Positions 1 to 6,878 are shown, counted from the stretch's first letter. The stretch: DNA of 8,886 bases from Flavipsychrobacter stenotrophus (GCA_947379685.1 CANCOG010000185.1:1-8886), one strand, 5' to 3'. Notes: generated by a model from the sequence alone, not told the origin. Numbers and translations: made by a program.

Positions 1-1941
1 TACACGCAGGCTATCGAAGAAAAATTTCTCTGATTCTGGCTTGCGTTCAATGATCTTGTGTCTGCCATCGGGGGCTGTGAGGAAGATATTTTCCGGTGCA
101 GTTTCAAAATTCACGACCGTATCGTCATAAACATACTGCGGTTGTAACAGAAGGAATTTTCCATCCATTTCCTTGAGCAGCAACTGGAAACCTGGCTCGG
201 GTGCAATTTTTTCCACCAGCATTGACTCAGGTACCGTTACCTGGTATCTTTTTTGCAGGAGCGGGATCATGTTTTTAATAACAGATAGTTTGCCGCTGAT
301 TGGTATTTTTATAAAGCCATGCTCGAATTGCTGCAGCATGTCCATGTCCTCTATTGCCGCCGGAATGTGCAACTGACCATCAATTTCAAAAATGAAGCCC
401 CTGTAGTTTACAATTTTGTCTGATGAGACAGGGATGCCATTTTTTTCAATGTTCAGCTGTATAGTAATGTACCGGTCGTCGACTGCAACCTGGAAGGAAA
501 AGGTCAGCAACTCCGGTCCTAATTTAACAGGTTTAATATTGGCTGAACTGAAAGTTCCAGAATCCAGTTTGTATGTATATTCCTGTGTGCAGAGCAATGG
601 CCATAGGGAGATGAGTTCTCCAAAAATGTAGTGTTTCAAGGTGTTAAGTGCCTTGCCATCCATTTGTTGGTAAGGCGCAGAGTAATGGTACATGCTCTGG
701 TGCCCCTTGCCCTGCATATGGGTTTTTACCCCGTCATCCGTTATGCGCAAAACGGCTTTATAAAGGTCGTCGGGCAGGCCTGTAAGCAGGGCCAGGTTTT
801 CATGCTGGTGAATGCTGAGTTTCTTGAATGTTTCCCTGGTATTTTTTGATTGTACCTTGATCAATTCGAGTTCAAAACCAAGTTTAAAATGTTGTGAAAC
901 CATATTAAACAAGAACCCTATCTCGAAGTCGATCAGGGTTTCGCTACCAATGATTGGCCTGCCAGAAAAACCACCCGCTGATTCTGGAATTAGGAACGAG
1001 CGGAGCGCTTTGACCTTATCTCCAATTTCTTCCTTCCAGATCCAAGATGGTGGCTTTATAGTAAGGTTGTCATTATAGTCGTCCTTGAATTCGAAGTCAG
1101 CGGCCTCTTTGTCGTTAATGGTCAGTCCATATGGTGCGAGTAGTTTGTTTTTCTCGTCATCGCGTATCCTGAATTGTTTAAAGTAGTCGCGGCCATTTGC
1201 CAGGAAAAGGTGTTCGAATGCAGCTTTTACATGGGTGCAGATCCTGCTCTTTTCACCGCAATCGCATATGTGCGAAAAGGTGCTGTAACGGTTATATTTA
1301 ATTTCAGGATGGTATTTTATAGCCTTCGTTTTATTGAAGATGAAGCGGGCATGATAATCGGGGTCATTGGTGATATTGACCAGGACTATAGATTTAATAG
1401 CATCCCGGTTTACAATTTTGAAATCGATAGCGTATATGACGCCCTGCACATTGCCTGCGCCAGCTGAAAAGGTCTTCCATGATACTTCTTCTTCGCCAAA
1501 TAGGTTGACTCTTGAACTTACAGTCTCCGCTATCGGTGTTGGTTTATTTTCCGGTGCCTTTGGAGAGTCAGACGGCCATATTGCGTTTTTTGGAAAGTTA
1601 GTGTTGCCAACGGTTAATAGGAGCTCTACATGACCGAAGCTCATAAGGTATTTTGAAGTAAGCAGTTTAAATGCAGCAATGACAACGTGGGGGCAATAAT
1701 TATTTTGTTTTATGAACTGGCATTGGCAGCTATATGCTATGTCCTTGCCTGAGAAATCAATTGTCGCATTATAGAAGGAATCGGGATCGCTGTCATTTGT
1801 AACTTTGATGGAAAACTTTTCGCCAATTTCCACCAGGTAAACCCATTGTTGGATTTTTTTGTAGGAGATAATTGCATCTCGAATTACATCGGATGGAAAC
1901 GTCTTTAATAGTTCCAGCAAATGGTCTCTGTTCTCATTCAT
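1..1941 (-). CDS. SWIM zinc-finger protein, probable N-terminal half of an SNF2-family helicase (3' end outside window)
   Basis: The minus-strand frame stays open for 647 codons, with no in-frame stop from the ATG at 1941 down to base 1, so the gene is cut by the window edge. An in-frame TAG at 1957-1959 makes this ATG the first possible start. Two SWIM-type zinc motifs are visible: CxC-x8-CxH at C72, C74, C83, H85 and CxC-x6-CxH at C226, C228, C235, H237. The rest is a mixed alpha/beta region without helicase motifs. It ends in a segment around residues 600-647 (LQPQYVYDD, then an IIERKPESEKFF stretch) that resembles the region just before the ATPase core in bacterial SNF2 proteins. From family knowledge, SWIM modules bind zinc and usually contact DNA or protein, and bacterial SNF2 proteins often carry one at the N terminus. 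The SNF2 call is therefore inference: Walker A and B motifs would lie beyond the window. A SWIM protein without a helicase core is the alternative. The reading frame itself is near certain. Confidence 0.85.
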   Translation of the reverse strand, partial: MNENRDHLLELLKTFPSDVIRDAIISYKKIQQWVYLVEIGEKFSIKVTNDSDPDSFYNATIDFSGKDIAYSCQCQFIKQNNYCPHVVIAAFKLLTSKYLMSFGHVELLLTVGNTNFPKNAIWPSDSPKAPENKPTPIAETVSSRVNLFGEEEVSWKTFSAGAGNVQGVIYAIDFKIVNRDAIKSIVLVNITNDPDYHARFIFNKTKAIKYHPEIKYNRYSTFSHICDCGEKSRICTHVKAAFEHLFLANGRDYFKQFRIRDDEKNKLLAPYGLTINDKEAADFEFKDDYNDNLTIKPPSWIWKEEIGDKVKALRSFLIPESAGGFSGRPIIGSETLIDFEIGFLFNMVSQHFKLGFELELIKVQSKNTRETFKKLSIHQHENLALLTGLPDDLYKAVLRITDDGVKTHMQGKGHQSMYHYSAPYQQMDGKALNTLKHYIFGELISLWPLLCTQEYTYKLDSGTFSSANIKPVKLGPELLTFSFQVAVDDRYITIQLNIEKNGIPVSSDKIVNYRGFIFEIDGQLHIPAAIEDMDMLQQFEHGFIKIPISGKLSVIKNMIPLLQKRYQVTVPESMLVEKIAPEPGFQLLLKEMDGKFLLLQPQYVYDDTVVNFETAPENIFLTAPDGRHKIIERKPESEKFFFDSLRV

Positions 1942-1994
1942 TTGGTGCGAATTTACCTACTCTTTTTCAAGGCATTTAAATTGACATAACCATA

Positions 1995-2015
1995 TTGTGC
2001 ACAATTTGTGAACAA
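1995..2015. promoter_or_regulatory. Possible operator: two TTGTGnACAA sites 11 bp apart
   Basis: TTGTGCACAA (1995-2004) lies inside a 12-bp perfect palindrome (1994-2005). TTGTGAACAA (2006-2015) follows it, matching at 9 of 10 positions and shifted by exactly 11 bp, about one helical turn. The pair sits in the spacer between the divergent SWIM protein gene and the small secreted-protein gene, just upstream of a TAnnTTTG element at 2021. This is the geometry expected of a dimeric repressor or activator site. The binding protein is unknown and no regulator gene is adjacent. Confidence 0.4.
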
Positions 2016-2020
2016 CCGAA

Positions 2021-2028
2021 TATTTTTG
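2021..2028 (+). promoter_or_regulatory. Putative -7 promoter element for the secreted-protein gene
   Basis: TATTTTTG matches the Bacteroidota -7 consensus TAnnTTTG at every fixed position. A TTG at 1995-1997, 23 bp upstream, could serve as the -33 element and overlaps the first TTGTGnACAA site. Transcription would start near 2033-2036 and leave a leader of about 60 nt before the ATG at 2093. Confidence 0.45.
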
Positions 2029-2044
2029 AATAAAGTGCAAGTTT

Positions 2045-2093
2045 TAAAACGGTTGTTCATTTATCAATTATATTCGCATTTAAAACCGTTTTA
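2045..2093 (+). promoter_or_regulatory. Inverted repeat ending at a start codon (possible leader hairpin)
   Basis: TAAAACGGTT (2045-2054) and AACCGTTTTA (2084-2093) are perfect 10-bp inverted repeats separated by 29 nt. The last base of the right arm is the A of the ATG that starts the small secreted-protein gene. If transcription begins near 2035, both arms are in the mRNA and the stem would occlude the start region. The stem has only three G:C pairs, so its stability is modest. The left arm also takes part in a second inverted repeat with GAACAACCG at 2010-2018. Confidence 0.4.
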
Positions 2094-2488
2094 TGAGGGG
2101 ATTACTAGCTGTAATGGCGTTTTTTATATCATTTGTATCTGTTGGACAGGATATTAATTACAAGCTTGCAGGCGATGTACAGCGCAAGTGGATTGGGGAG
2201 AGTATAATACTGGATAAAAGTGCTGAAAATTTCACAAATCTGACGTTTTATAAATACCACAAGGTGGTTGAGTATAATCGAAAATACAATGCTTCAAAGC
2301 CGATTTTGGTTTGGGATATTGTAGAAGGCAAATATCTGAATGACGAAAATATCGTGATACAGATAGGCAGTAGAAAATATCATCTTCAATTTTCCAAAAC
2401 CAACAATGGCAATGATTTTATGACCCTGTCATCGGGCGGAGAAGGGGAGAATGAGGAGTACATCATTAAGACGTTTTATGCGGAATAG
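2093..2488 (+). CDS. Small secreted protein of unknown function, possibly lipocalin-like
   Basis: The gene encodes 131 residues. An N-terminal signal peptide is clear: MRG, a hydrophobic run at about residues 4-17, then a likely cleavage site near VGQ (17-19). There is no cysteine at the cleavage site, so it is probably soluble and periplasmic or exported rather than a lipoprotein. The mature part of about 112 residues looks beta-rich. Its order of features (a W near residue 33, then LTFYKYHKVVEYN, ILVWDI, YHLQF, FMTLSSG) recalls the small lipocalin-like proteins common in Bacteroidota, but this is pattern resemblance only. I do not recognise the family with certainty. The ATG at 2093 directly precedes the signal sequence. 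It lies head to head with the SWIM gene, and its leader contains an inverted repeat reaching the start codon. Confidence 0.8.
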   Translation: MRGLLAVMAFFISFVSVGQDINYKLAGDVQRKWIGESIILDKSAENFTNLTFYKYHKVVEYNRKYNASKPILVWDIVEGKYLNDENIVIQIGSRKYHLQFSKTNNGNDFMTLSSGGEGENEEYIIKTFYAE

Positions 2489-2605
2489 AACTTTCTGGCT
2501 AATGCCGCAGTGTATTGTTTGAAATTCCAAAGATCAAGTCTGTTTAGTATTTTTCAGTTAACCATGAGTCTATTTGGTTTTGATTTAAACAGTTCGTTTT
2601 TCCCG

Positions 2606-2613
2606 TAACTTTG
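2606..2613 (+). promoter_or_regulatory. Putative -7 promoter element for dusB
   Basis: TAACTTTG matches TAnnTTTG exactly. A TTTG at 2579-2582, 23 bp upstream, is a possible -33 element. Transcription would start near 2618, giving a leader of roughly 10 nt before the ATG at 2629. The element overlaps a potential in-frame TTG start at 2611, which argues against that start. Confidence 0.55.
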
Positions 2614-2628
2614 CGGCCTGAAATATTT

Positions 2629-3624
2629 ATGGTAAAAATTGGCAATATAGAGTTGGGGGAATTTCCTTTGCTGCTTGCTCCCATGGAGGATGTAAGTGAC
2701 CCGCCGTTTAGGGCGGTATGCAAGGAAAATGGTGCAGATCTGATGTATACAGAATTCATATCATCGGAGGGTCTGATAAGGGATGCCATGAAGAGCCGGC
2801 GAAAGCTGGATATTTTCGACTATGAAAAACCGATAGGGATACAGATATTTGGTGGCGATGAAGATGCCATGGGGTTGTCCGCCAAAATAGTAGACACTGT
2901 TAAACCAGACCTTCTCGACATTAATTTTGGCTGCCCGGTGAAAAAAGTAGTATGTAAAGGTGCGGGTGCTGGTGTATTGAAGGATATTGAGTTAATGGTG
3001 AGATTAACCAGGGCATGTGTTAAGGGTACAACACTTCCCGTAACGGTTAAGACCCGCCTTGGTTGGGATGCCAATTCAAAAAATATTGAAGAAGTTGCCG
3101 AACGCCTGCAGGATGTAGGCGTACAGGCGCTCACTATACATGGCCGTACCAGGGCCCAGCTCTATAAAGGAGAGGCTGACTGGACATTGATAGCCGCTGT
3201 AAAAAATAACCCCAGAATTAAGATCCCTATTTTTGGAAACGGGGACATAGATAGCCCGGAAAAGGCGCTCGAATACCGGAACAGGTATGGTGTTGACGGC
3301 ATTATGATTGGCAGGGCTGCAATAGGTTATCCATGGATATTCAGGGAGATAAAACACTTTTTCGCGACTGGTGAAATACTACCATTGCCTACAATTGAAG
3401 AAAGATTGCAGGCAGTGCGCAAACATTTGTATGGTGCGCTGCAGTGGAAGGGACCCAAGGTCGGAATACTGGAAATGCGCCCGCACTATGCCAGTTACCT
3501 GAAAGGCCTGAGTCATGTTCGTGAGTTCAGAACAAGGTTGGTAATGACTGAGGATATTAATGAAATTGAGCAGGTGCTTGAGGACATTAAGGTGTTTTAC
3601 GCTGACAGGATGGAAATGGCATAG
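2629..3624 (+). CDS. dusB: tRNA-dihydrouridine synthase (DusB type)
   Basis: This 331-residue protein is a flavin-dependent enzyme that reduces uridine to 5,6-dihydrouridine in the tRNA D-loop in the cytoplasm. The length is normal for the family. Motifs follow the Dus TIM-barrel order: LAPMEDVSDPPFR (16-28), YTEF (40-43), QIFGG (72-76), DINFGCP (97-103) with the presumed catalytic acid Cys102, VKTRLGWD (140-147) with an FMN-contacting lysine, HGRTR (171-175), GNGDI (203-207) and the phosphate-binding IMIGRAAIG (225-233). A helical C-terminal tRNA-binding region follows. The ATG at 2629 is preferred over the TTG at 2611, because the TTG lies inside the -7 promoter box and residue 2 onward already fits the family's N terminus. 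DusB is chosen over other Dus types from the overall motif wording, and the family assignment is firmer than the subtype. It appears to be a single-gene unit. Confidence 0.93.
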   Translation: MVKIGNIELGEFPLLLAPMEDVSDPPFRAVCKENGADLMYTEFISSEGLIRDAMKSRRKLDIFDYEKPIGIQIFGGDEDAMGLSAKIVDTVKPDLLDINFGCPVKKVVCKGAGAGVLKDIELMVRLTRACVKGTTLPVTVKTRLGWDANSKNIEEVAERLQDVGVQALTIHGRTRAQLYKGEADWTLIAAVKNNPRIKIPIFGNGDIDSPEKALEYRNRYGVDGIMIGRAAIGYPWIFREIKHFFATGEILPLPTIEERLQAVRKHLYGALQWKGPKVGILEMRPHYASYLKGLSHVREFRTRLVMTEDINEIEQVLEDIKVFYADRMEMA

Positions 3625-3717
3625 TTTCCAAGCGGGGTGATTTTGTCAGGAGATTGTTTTTTTACCTAAATTTATTTGAATCTGCTTTTCGTAGCTTCTT
3701 GCAGGCTAAGGAAAACG

Positions 3718-3725
3718 TATATTTG
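3718..3725 (+). promoter_or_regulatory. Putative -7 promoter element for the histidine kinase gene
   Basis: TATATTTG matches TAnnTTTG exactly. A TTG at 3699-3701, 16 bp upstream, is a weak -33 candidate. Transcription would start near 3731, leaving a leader of about 20-25 nt before the ATG at 3754. An imperfect dyad (TTTTC/GAAAA around TAGC/GCTA, 3686-3715) lies immediately upstream. Confidence 0.5.
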
Positions 3726-3753
3726 AGGGCATTAACCACACCATCAACTACAT

Positions 3754-5838
3754 ATGTTTCCCAGAGGGCAATGTAACCACCAGCCTACTGCCAGTTCCAT
3801 TCTTATACTCACGTTCATCTTGTTGCTTTTTGCATTATTTATTTCCTGTAATAATCTAAATAAACACAATGATGACTATTATGATGCTTTTTTCCTAAAG
3901 CAACATAAACGTTTTGCTGATGGTCAGATGAATGGATCGATTAAATCAGTTGATTCGTTTTATCTGGCAAATGGTGCTCCCTCAGTTGGGTATTTGAGGT
4001 ATAAATGGGCAAATTTTAAATCAGGGTACTACTACTTTAGAGAAAAGTTGGATCTGGCTGCTATATATGTAGATAGCTCGATACTTGCGCTGGAAGGTGG
4101 TAACATTACATTGAAATATGCAGGATTGTACGCCGACGCCCTTAATGCGCGCGGAGATTATTATTATAATACCGGCGAAATTGACAAAGCGTTCGGGTAC
4201 TATTCTCGTAGCCGGGCGGTTTCTCTAACCCTTCAAAATAATAAATGCGCCATAGGTAATCAGGCATATCACCTGGGCATGATCACCTTTCGGCAGGAAA
4301 GGTACGGGGAGTCGGTCGCCTATTTCAAGCAATCTATTGACGGGGTGAGCAATTGTGGATGCGACTCGGTGACCTACTACTGGCTACAGGAGATATTTGG
4401 AAATACCGCATTAGCGTATACCCGATTGGGTTTAAATGACAGCGCTAAACTTTATTACCAGCGAGCTTTGATTTTTTTAGACTCAGAAGCGCCCAAATTT
4501 AGTTTCAGCGGGAGACAGAGGAAGATGGCGGAAATAGCTCGTGGGGTAACAATGGGAAACCTCGCAAAAGTCTATATTGCGCAAAATGAACGCGATACCG
4601 CTGAACAACTGCTGCAAAAGAGTATTGCCATAAACATAAGACCAGGGTATCAGAATTTCGACGCGATGTTTACCCAAATGCAGCTGGCTGAATTATATTA
4701 TGATGAAAAACGGCTTCCCGAGGTTAAAAAAAATCTGGTTGGATTGAGGTTTGCACTAGATACTGTAGCCAATACAAGCGTAGAGCTGAGGTGGCAAAAG
4801 CTGATGTACACGTATTACCTCGATATGAAGCAGCCTGCACTTGCGAGCGGCTATATGGCGGCATTCATTTCGCTCAAGGATTCTTTAGATAATGCCACTA
4901 AAAATCTAAAGAAAACTGATTATGGCCAATTGTTAAAGGAGCAGGAGACACAGTATCAAATAAGGTTGTTGCAAAAGGATAATCAGTTAAAGCAATGGTA
5001 TCTTTTTGTATCGATTGCTTTAGCAGTTATGGCATTTGTTATTATTGTGCTGGTCTATGTGAATTACAGGAAATCGAGAAAAAATGTAAATGAATTGACC
5101 CGCCTTAACGGGAGGATAAATGAGCAGAAAGACGAGCTGGTGCAAAGCAATCAGGATAAGGACCGAATATTACACGTTGTCGCACATGACCTACGAAGCC
5201 CCATAAGCAGTATCATGATGCTCAGTGAGATCATGAAAAGCGAATCGCAGGATAGCGCCAATGCCGAGTCTCTGAACATGATTATGAGTGTCTCACAGAG
5301 TTTGCTTAGCCTCACTACAGAACTCCTGGAATTCAGCGGAGAGAATAACCATATTGCACAACTTCCTTTTGAAATTGCCGACGTCACCGAACTGGCAAAG
5401 CTTACAACAGGGATACTTCAGTTCAAGGCAGGAGAAAAGAACCAGAAAGTAAACCTTTCGCTACCTCAGGATCAGCCCCTGATCAATTGCAACAAGGATA
5501 AGATAATACGGGTGTTCAATAACCTGATAACGAATGCAATCAAATTCAGCCCGGAAAATGCAACTATTGATGTGTCGCTGACAATTAACGGTAAGAATGT
5601 GCTCATAGTGGTAAAGGATAATGGGATAGGCATCCCTGCCAAATTACTGCCCCGTGTGTTTGAATCATTCACGTCCGCCAAACGCTATGGTACTGCCGGT
5701 GAGCGTTCGTTTGGGCTGGGTCTTTCTATCTGCAAGCAAATAGTTGATGCCCATAATGGGCGCATTTGGGTGGAAAGTGCGGAAGGGCAGGGCAGTGCCT
5801 TTTTTGTCGAACTTCCATTGGCCTCAGATAAAAAATAG
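3754..5838 (+). CDS. TPR-containing sensor histidine kinase
   Basis: The gene encodes 694 residues. A hydrophobic N-terminal segment (about 14-31) runs into LFISC-NN, so the protein may be either lipid-modified at Cys32 or simply membrane-anchored. A predicted extracytoplasmic region with about five TPR-like helical pairs follows (roughly 123-157, 164-198, 209-243, 263-294, 302-333). Then come a coiled coil (about 383-414), a transmembrane helix (415-437) and a short second coiled coil (about 441-470). The kinase core has the HisKA H-box VVAHDLRSP with phosphoacceptor His478, the N-box with Asn594 in NNLITNAIKFSP, the G1 box DNGIGIP (Asp622), the F-box around FESF (636-639) and the G2 box FGLGLS (653-658). 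All catalytic motifs look intact. There is no receiver or DNA-binding domain and no response regulator in the window, so the partner is unknown. TPRs suggest that the sensor domain binds a protein or peptide. The downstream phosphoesterase starts 10 bp after the stop, so the two are probably co-transcribed. Confidence 0.93.
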   Translation: MFPRGQCNHQPTASSILILTFILLLFALFISCNNLNKHNDDYYDAFFLKQHKRFADGQMNGSIKSVDSFYLANGAPSVGYLRYKWANFKSGYYYFREKLDLAAIYVDSSILALEGGNITLKYAGLYADALNARGDYYYNTGEIDKAFGYYSRSRAVSLTLQNNKCAIGNQAYHLGMITFRQERYGESVAYFKQSIDGVSNCGCDSVTYYWLQEIFGNTALAYTRLGLNDSAKLYYQRALIFLDSEAPKFSFSGRQRKMAEIARGVTMGNLAKVYIAQNERDTAEQLLQKSIAINIRPGYQNFDAMFTQMQLAELYYDEKRLPEVKKNLVGLRFALDTVANTSVELRWQKLMYTYYLDMKQPALASGYMAAFISLKDSLDNATKNLKKTDYGQLLKEQETQYQIRLLQKDNQLKQWYLFVSIALAVMAFVIIVLVYVNYRKSRKNVNELTRLNGRINEQKDELVQSNQDKDRILHVVAHDLRSPISSIMMLSEIMKSESQDSANAESLNMIMSVSQSLLSLTTELLEFSGENNHIAQLPFEIADVTELAKLTTGILQFKAGEKNQKVNLSLPQDQPLINCNKDKIIRVFNNLITNAIKFSPENATIDVSLTINGKNVLIVVKDNGIGIPAKLLPRVFESFTSAKRYGTAGERSFGLGLSICKQIVDAHNGRIWVESAEGQGSAFFVELPLASDKK

Positions 5839-5848
5839 TTTATTGCTC

Positions 5849-6343
5849 ATGACCCGGATAGGATTAATTTCTGATACACACAGTTACCTGGACGAAGCTG
5901 TTTTTAAACATTTCGACCAATGCGATGAGATATGGCATGGCGGCGATTTTGGTACCCTGGAAATTGCCGACCGGCTTAAAGCATTTAAGCCTTTAAGGGG
6001 GGTGTACGGCAATATTGATGGTACAGACATCAGGAGCGATTTTCCTGAAAAACTCCGATTCAGGTGTGAAGAGGTAAATGTTATGATGGTGCATATTGGC
6101 GGGTATCCCGGTCATTACGTTCCGGCAATAAGGAGAGAGTTACAAGCTGAGCCGCCACAGTTATTTATAACCGGGCACTCCCATATTTTAAAGGTGATCT
6201 ACGACGATAAATTGAAATGCCTGCACATGAACCCTGGTGCCGCCGGCAAAAGCGGCTGGCACAAAGTGAGAACACTCATCAGGTTTGTGATTGACGGTGC
6301 CAATATGAAAAACTGCGAGGTAATTGAGCTGGGGCCGAGATAG
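5849..6343 (+). CDS. Metallophosphoesterase of the YfcE/MJ0936 phosphodiesterase family
   Basis: This 164-residue protein is close to the usual size for small single-domain calcineurin-like phosphoesterases. The dinuclear metal site is complete: SDTH (Asp9, His11), GGD (Asp33), GNID (Asn55), VHIGG (His82) and GHSH (His110, His112), followed by the family's NPGA (128-131). Members hydrolyse phosphodiester bonds, often tested with artificial substrates, and the natural substrate is usually unknown. The chosen ATG places the first beta strand (TRIGLISDTH) at the N terminus. A longer in-frame start at 5744 would lie inside the kinase gene and add 35 residues unlike the family. The gene begins 10 bp after the sensor kinase stop, so it is probably translated from the same message. 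A shared signalling role is possible, but only the spacing supports it. Confidence 0.9.
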   Translation: MTRIGLISDTHSYLDEAVFKHFDQCDEIWHGGDFGTLEIADRLKAFKPLRGVYGNIDGTDIRSDFPEKLRFRCEEVNVMMVHIGGYPGHYVPAIRRELQAEPPQLFITGHSHILKVIYDDKLKCLHMNPGAAGKSGWHKVRTLIRFVIDGANMKNCEVIELGPR

Positions 6344-6346
6344 TAC

Positions 6347-6850
6347 CTAGCCCGCCTGATTCTGAAGCCTCGCAAAAACAATAAAATCTGTTTGTGGTAT
6401 CTTAGCTTCCATTGTCTGCCTGAGCATGGTAATCAGTTGTCCCCTGTGATAGGTGGAGTGGTTAAATACGTGCAACAGTATCTGGTAGACGGGAGTTTCG
6501 TGGGGTTGGTTTTGGCGGTCGGGGTAGTTCAGGATGCTGTTGAGGGAACCATCATTCTGTACATTCATAAAGCGCTCCAGGCCTTTTGACGATAGTTGCC
6601 AGTTAATGCAGGCATCTTCAAAGCTGCCTTTGAAAATACTCTCCGCCCAAAGGATGGTTTCAGACTTCATGAGGCGTTGCAGCCATATATCTTCGGCGCT
6701 CCATGTGTGGCTCACCGTTGCCCGTATGGTTGGGAAGCTGCTGGTCATTAATTTGTCTATCTTGTTCAGAGGCAGTTGCAGCATCGATTCAATGACCAGG
6801 TTATTAGCCCAAATATTATAATTTGCGTATTGCATCAGTAATTCCTTCAT
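6347..6850 (-). CDS. DinB-like (DinB/YfiT superfamily) four-helix-bundle metalloprotein
   Basis: The protein has 167 residues, typical for the superfamily. The characteristic metal-binding histidines are present: His48 in SHTWSAEDIW, and His131 and His135 in NHSTYHRGQL, the second motif being near-canonical. Members are four-helix bundles that bind a divalent metal. Some are thiol transferases for bacillithiol, mycothiol or glutathione, while others are of unknown function or stress-linked. The substrate cannot be read from the sequence. The ATG at 6850 gives an N terminus (MKELLMQYANYNIWAN) that matches the usual first helix. An in-frame ATG at 6970 would extend 40 residues into the divergent gene and is rejected. 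The stop codon lies 3 bp from the phosphoesterase stop on the other strand, and the start lies 39 bp from the divergent trans-sulfuration gene. Confidence 0.9.
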   Translation of the reverse strand: MKELLMQYANYNIWANNLVIESMLQLPLNKIDKLMTSSFPTIRATVSHTWSAEDIWLQRLMKSETILWAESIFKGSFEDACINWQLSSKGLERFMNVQNDGSLNSILNYPDRQNQPHETPVYQILLHVFNHSTYHRGQLITMLRQTMEAKIPQTDFIVFARLQNQAG

Positions 6851-6859
6851 GGTATCTTG

Positions 6860-6867
6860 TAACTTTA
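6860..6867 (+). promoter_or_regulatory. Putative -7 promoter element for the trans-sulfuration gene
   Basis: TAACTTTA matches the TAnnTTTG consensus except for the final base. It lies 22 bp upstream of the ATG at 6890, a spacing similar to that seen for dusB. No well-placed -33 TTG is evident. The upstream sequence needed for a -33 element would lie inside the divergent DinB-like coding region. Confidence 0.35.
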
Positions 6868-6870
6868 CTG

Positions 6871-6878
6871 CGAAAATA
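6871..6878 (-). promoter_or_regulatory. Putative -7 promoter element for the DinB-like gene
   Basis: Read on the minus strand, TATTTTCG matches TAnnTTTG except for one base. It lies 20 bp upstream of the ATG at 6850. Its expected start site falls close to the opposing -7 element at 6860-6867, so the two promoters would overlap. Confidence 0.3.

Noticed and set aside
173..1633. Several short plus-strand open frames of about 67-97 codons
   Set aside because: They are all antisense to the continuous 647-codon minus-strand frame. They have no recognisable motifs and overlap one another in different frames.
1981..1986. TTGACA, identical to the sigma-70 -35 hexamer
   Set aside because: No TATAAT-like element occurs about 17 bp downstream, and the other promoters here follow the Bacteroidota pattern.
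2611..2628. A TTG start that would lengthen dusB by six residues
   Set aside because: It sits inside the TAACTTTG promoter box. The ATG at 2629 gives the normal family N terminus.
3611..3663. Possible terminator after dusB: TGGAAA/TTTCCA hairpin (3611-3630) and a run of seven T (3657-3663)
   Set aside because: The hairpin has only 6 bp, spans the stop codon and is 26 nt away from the T run. An outer CTGACA/TGTCAG pair does not rescue the geometry.
3686..3715. Imperfect dyad TTTTC-TAGC / GCTA-GAAAA upstream of the kinase promoter
   Set aside because: The arms are short and A/T-rich, with an internal mismatch. This is easily chance, so it is mentioned only in the promoter entry.
5744..5848. 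Upstream extension of the phosphoesterase frame into the kinase gene
   Set aside because: The extra 35 residues overlap the kinase C terminus in another frame and do not resemble the family, whose first strand begins right at the ATG at 5849.
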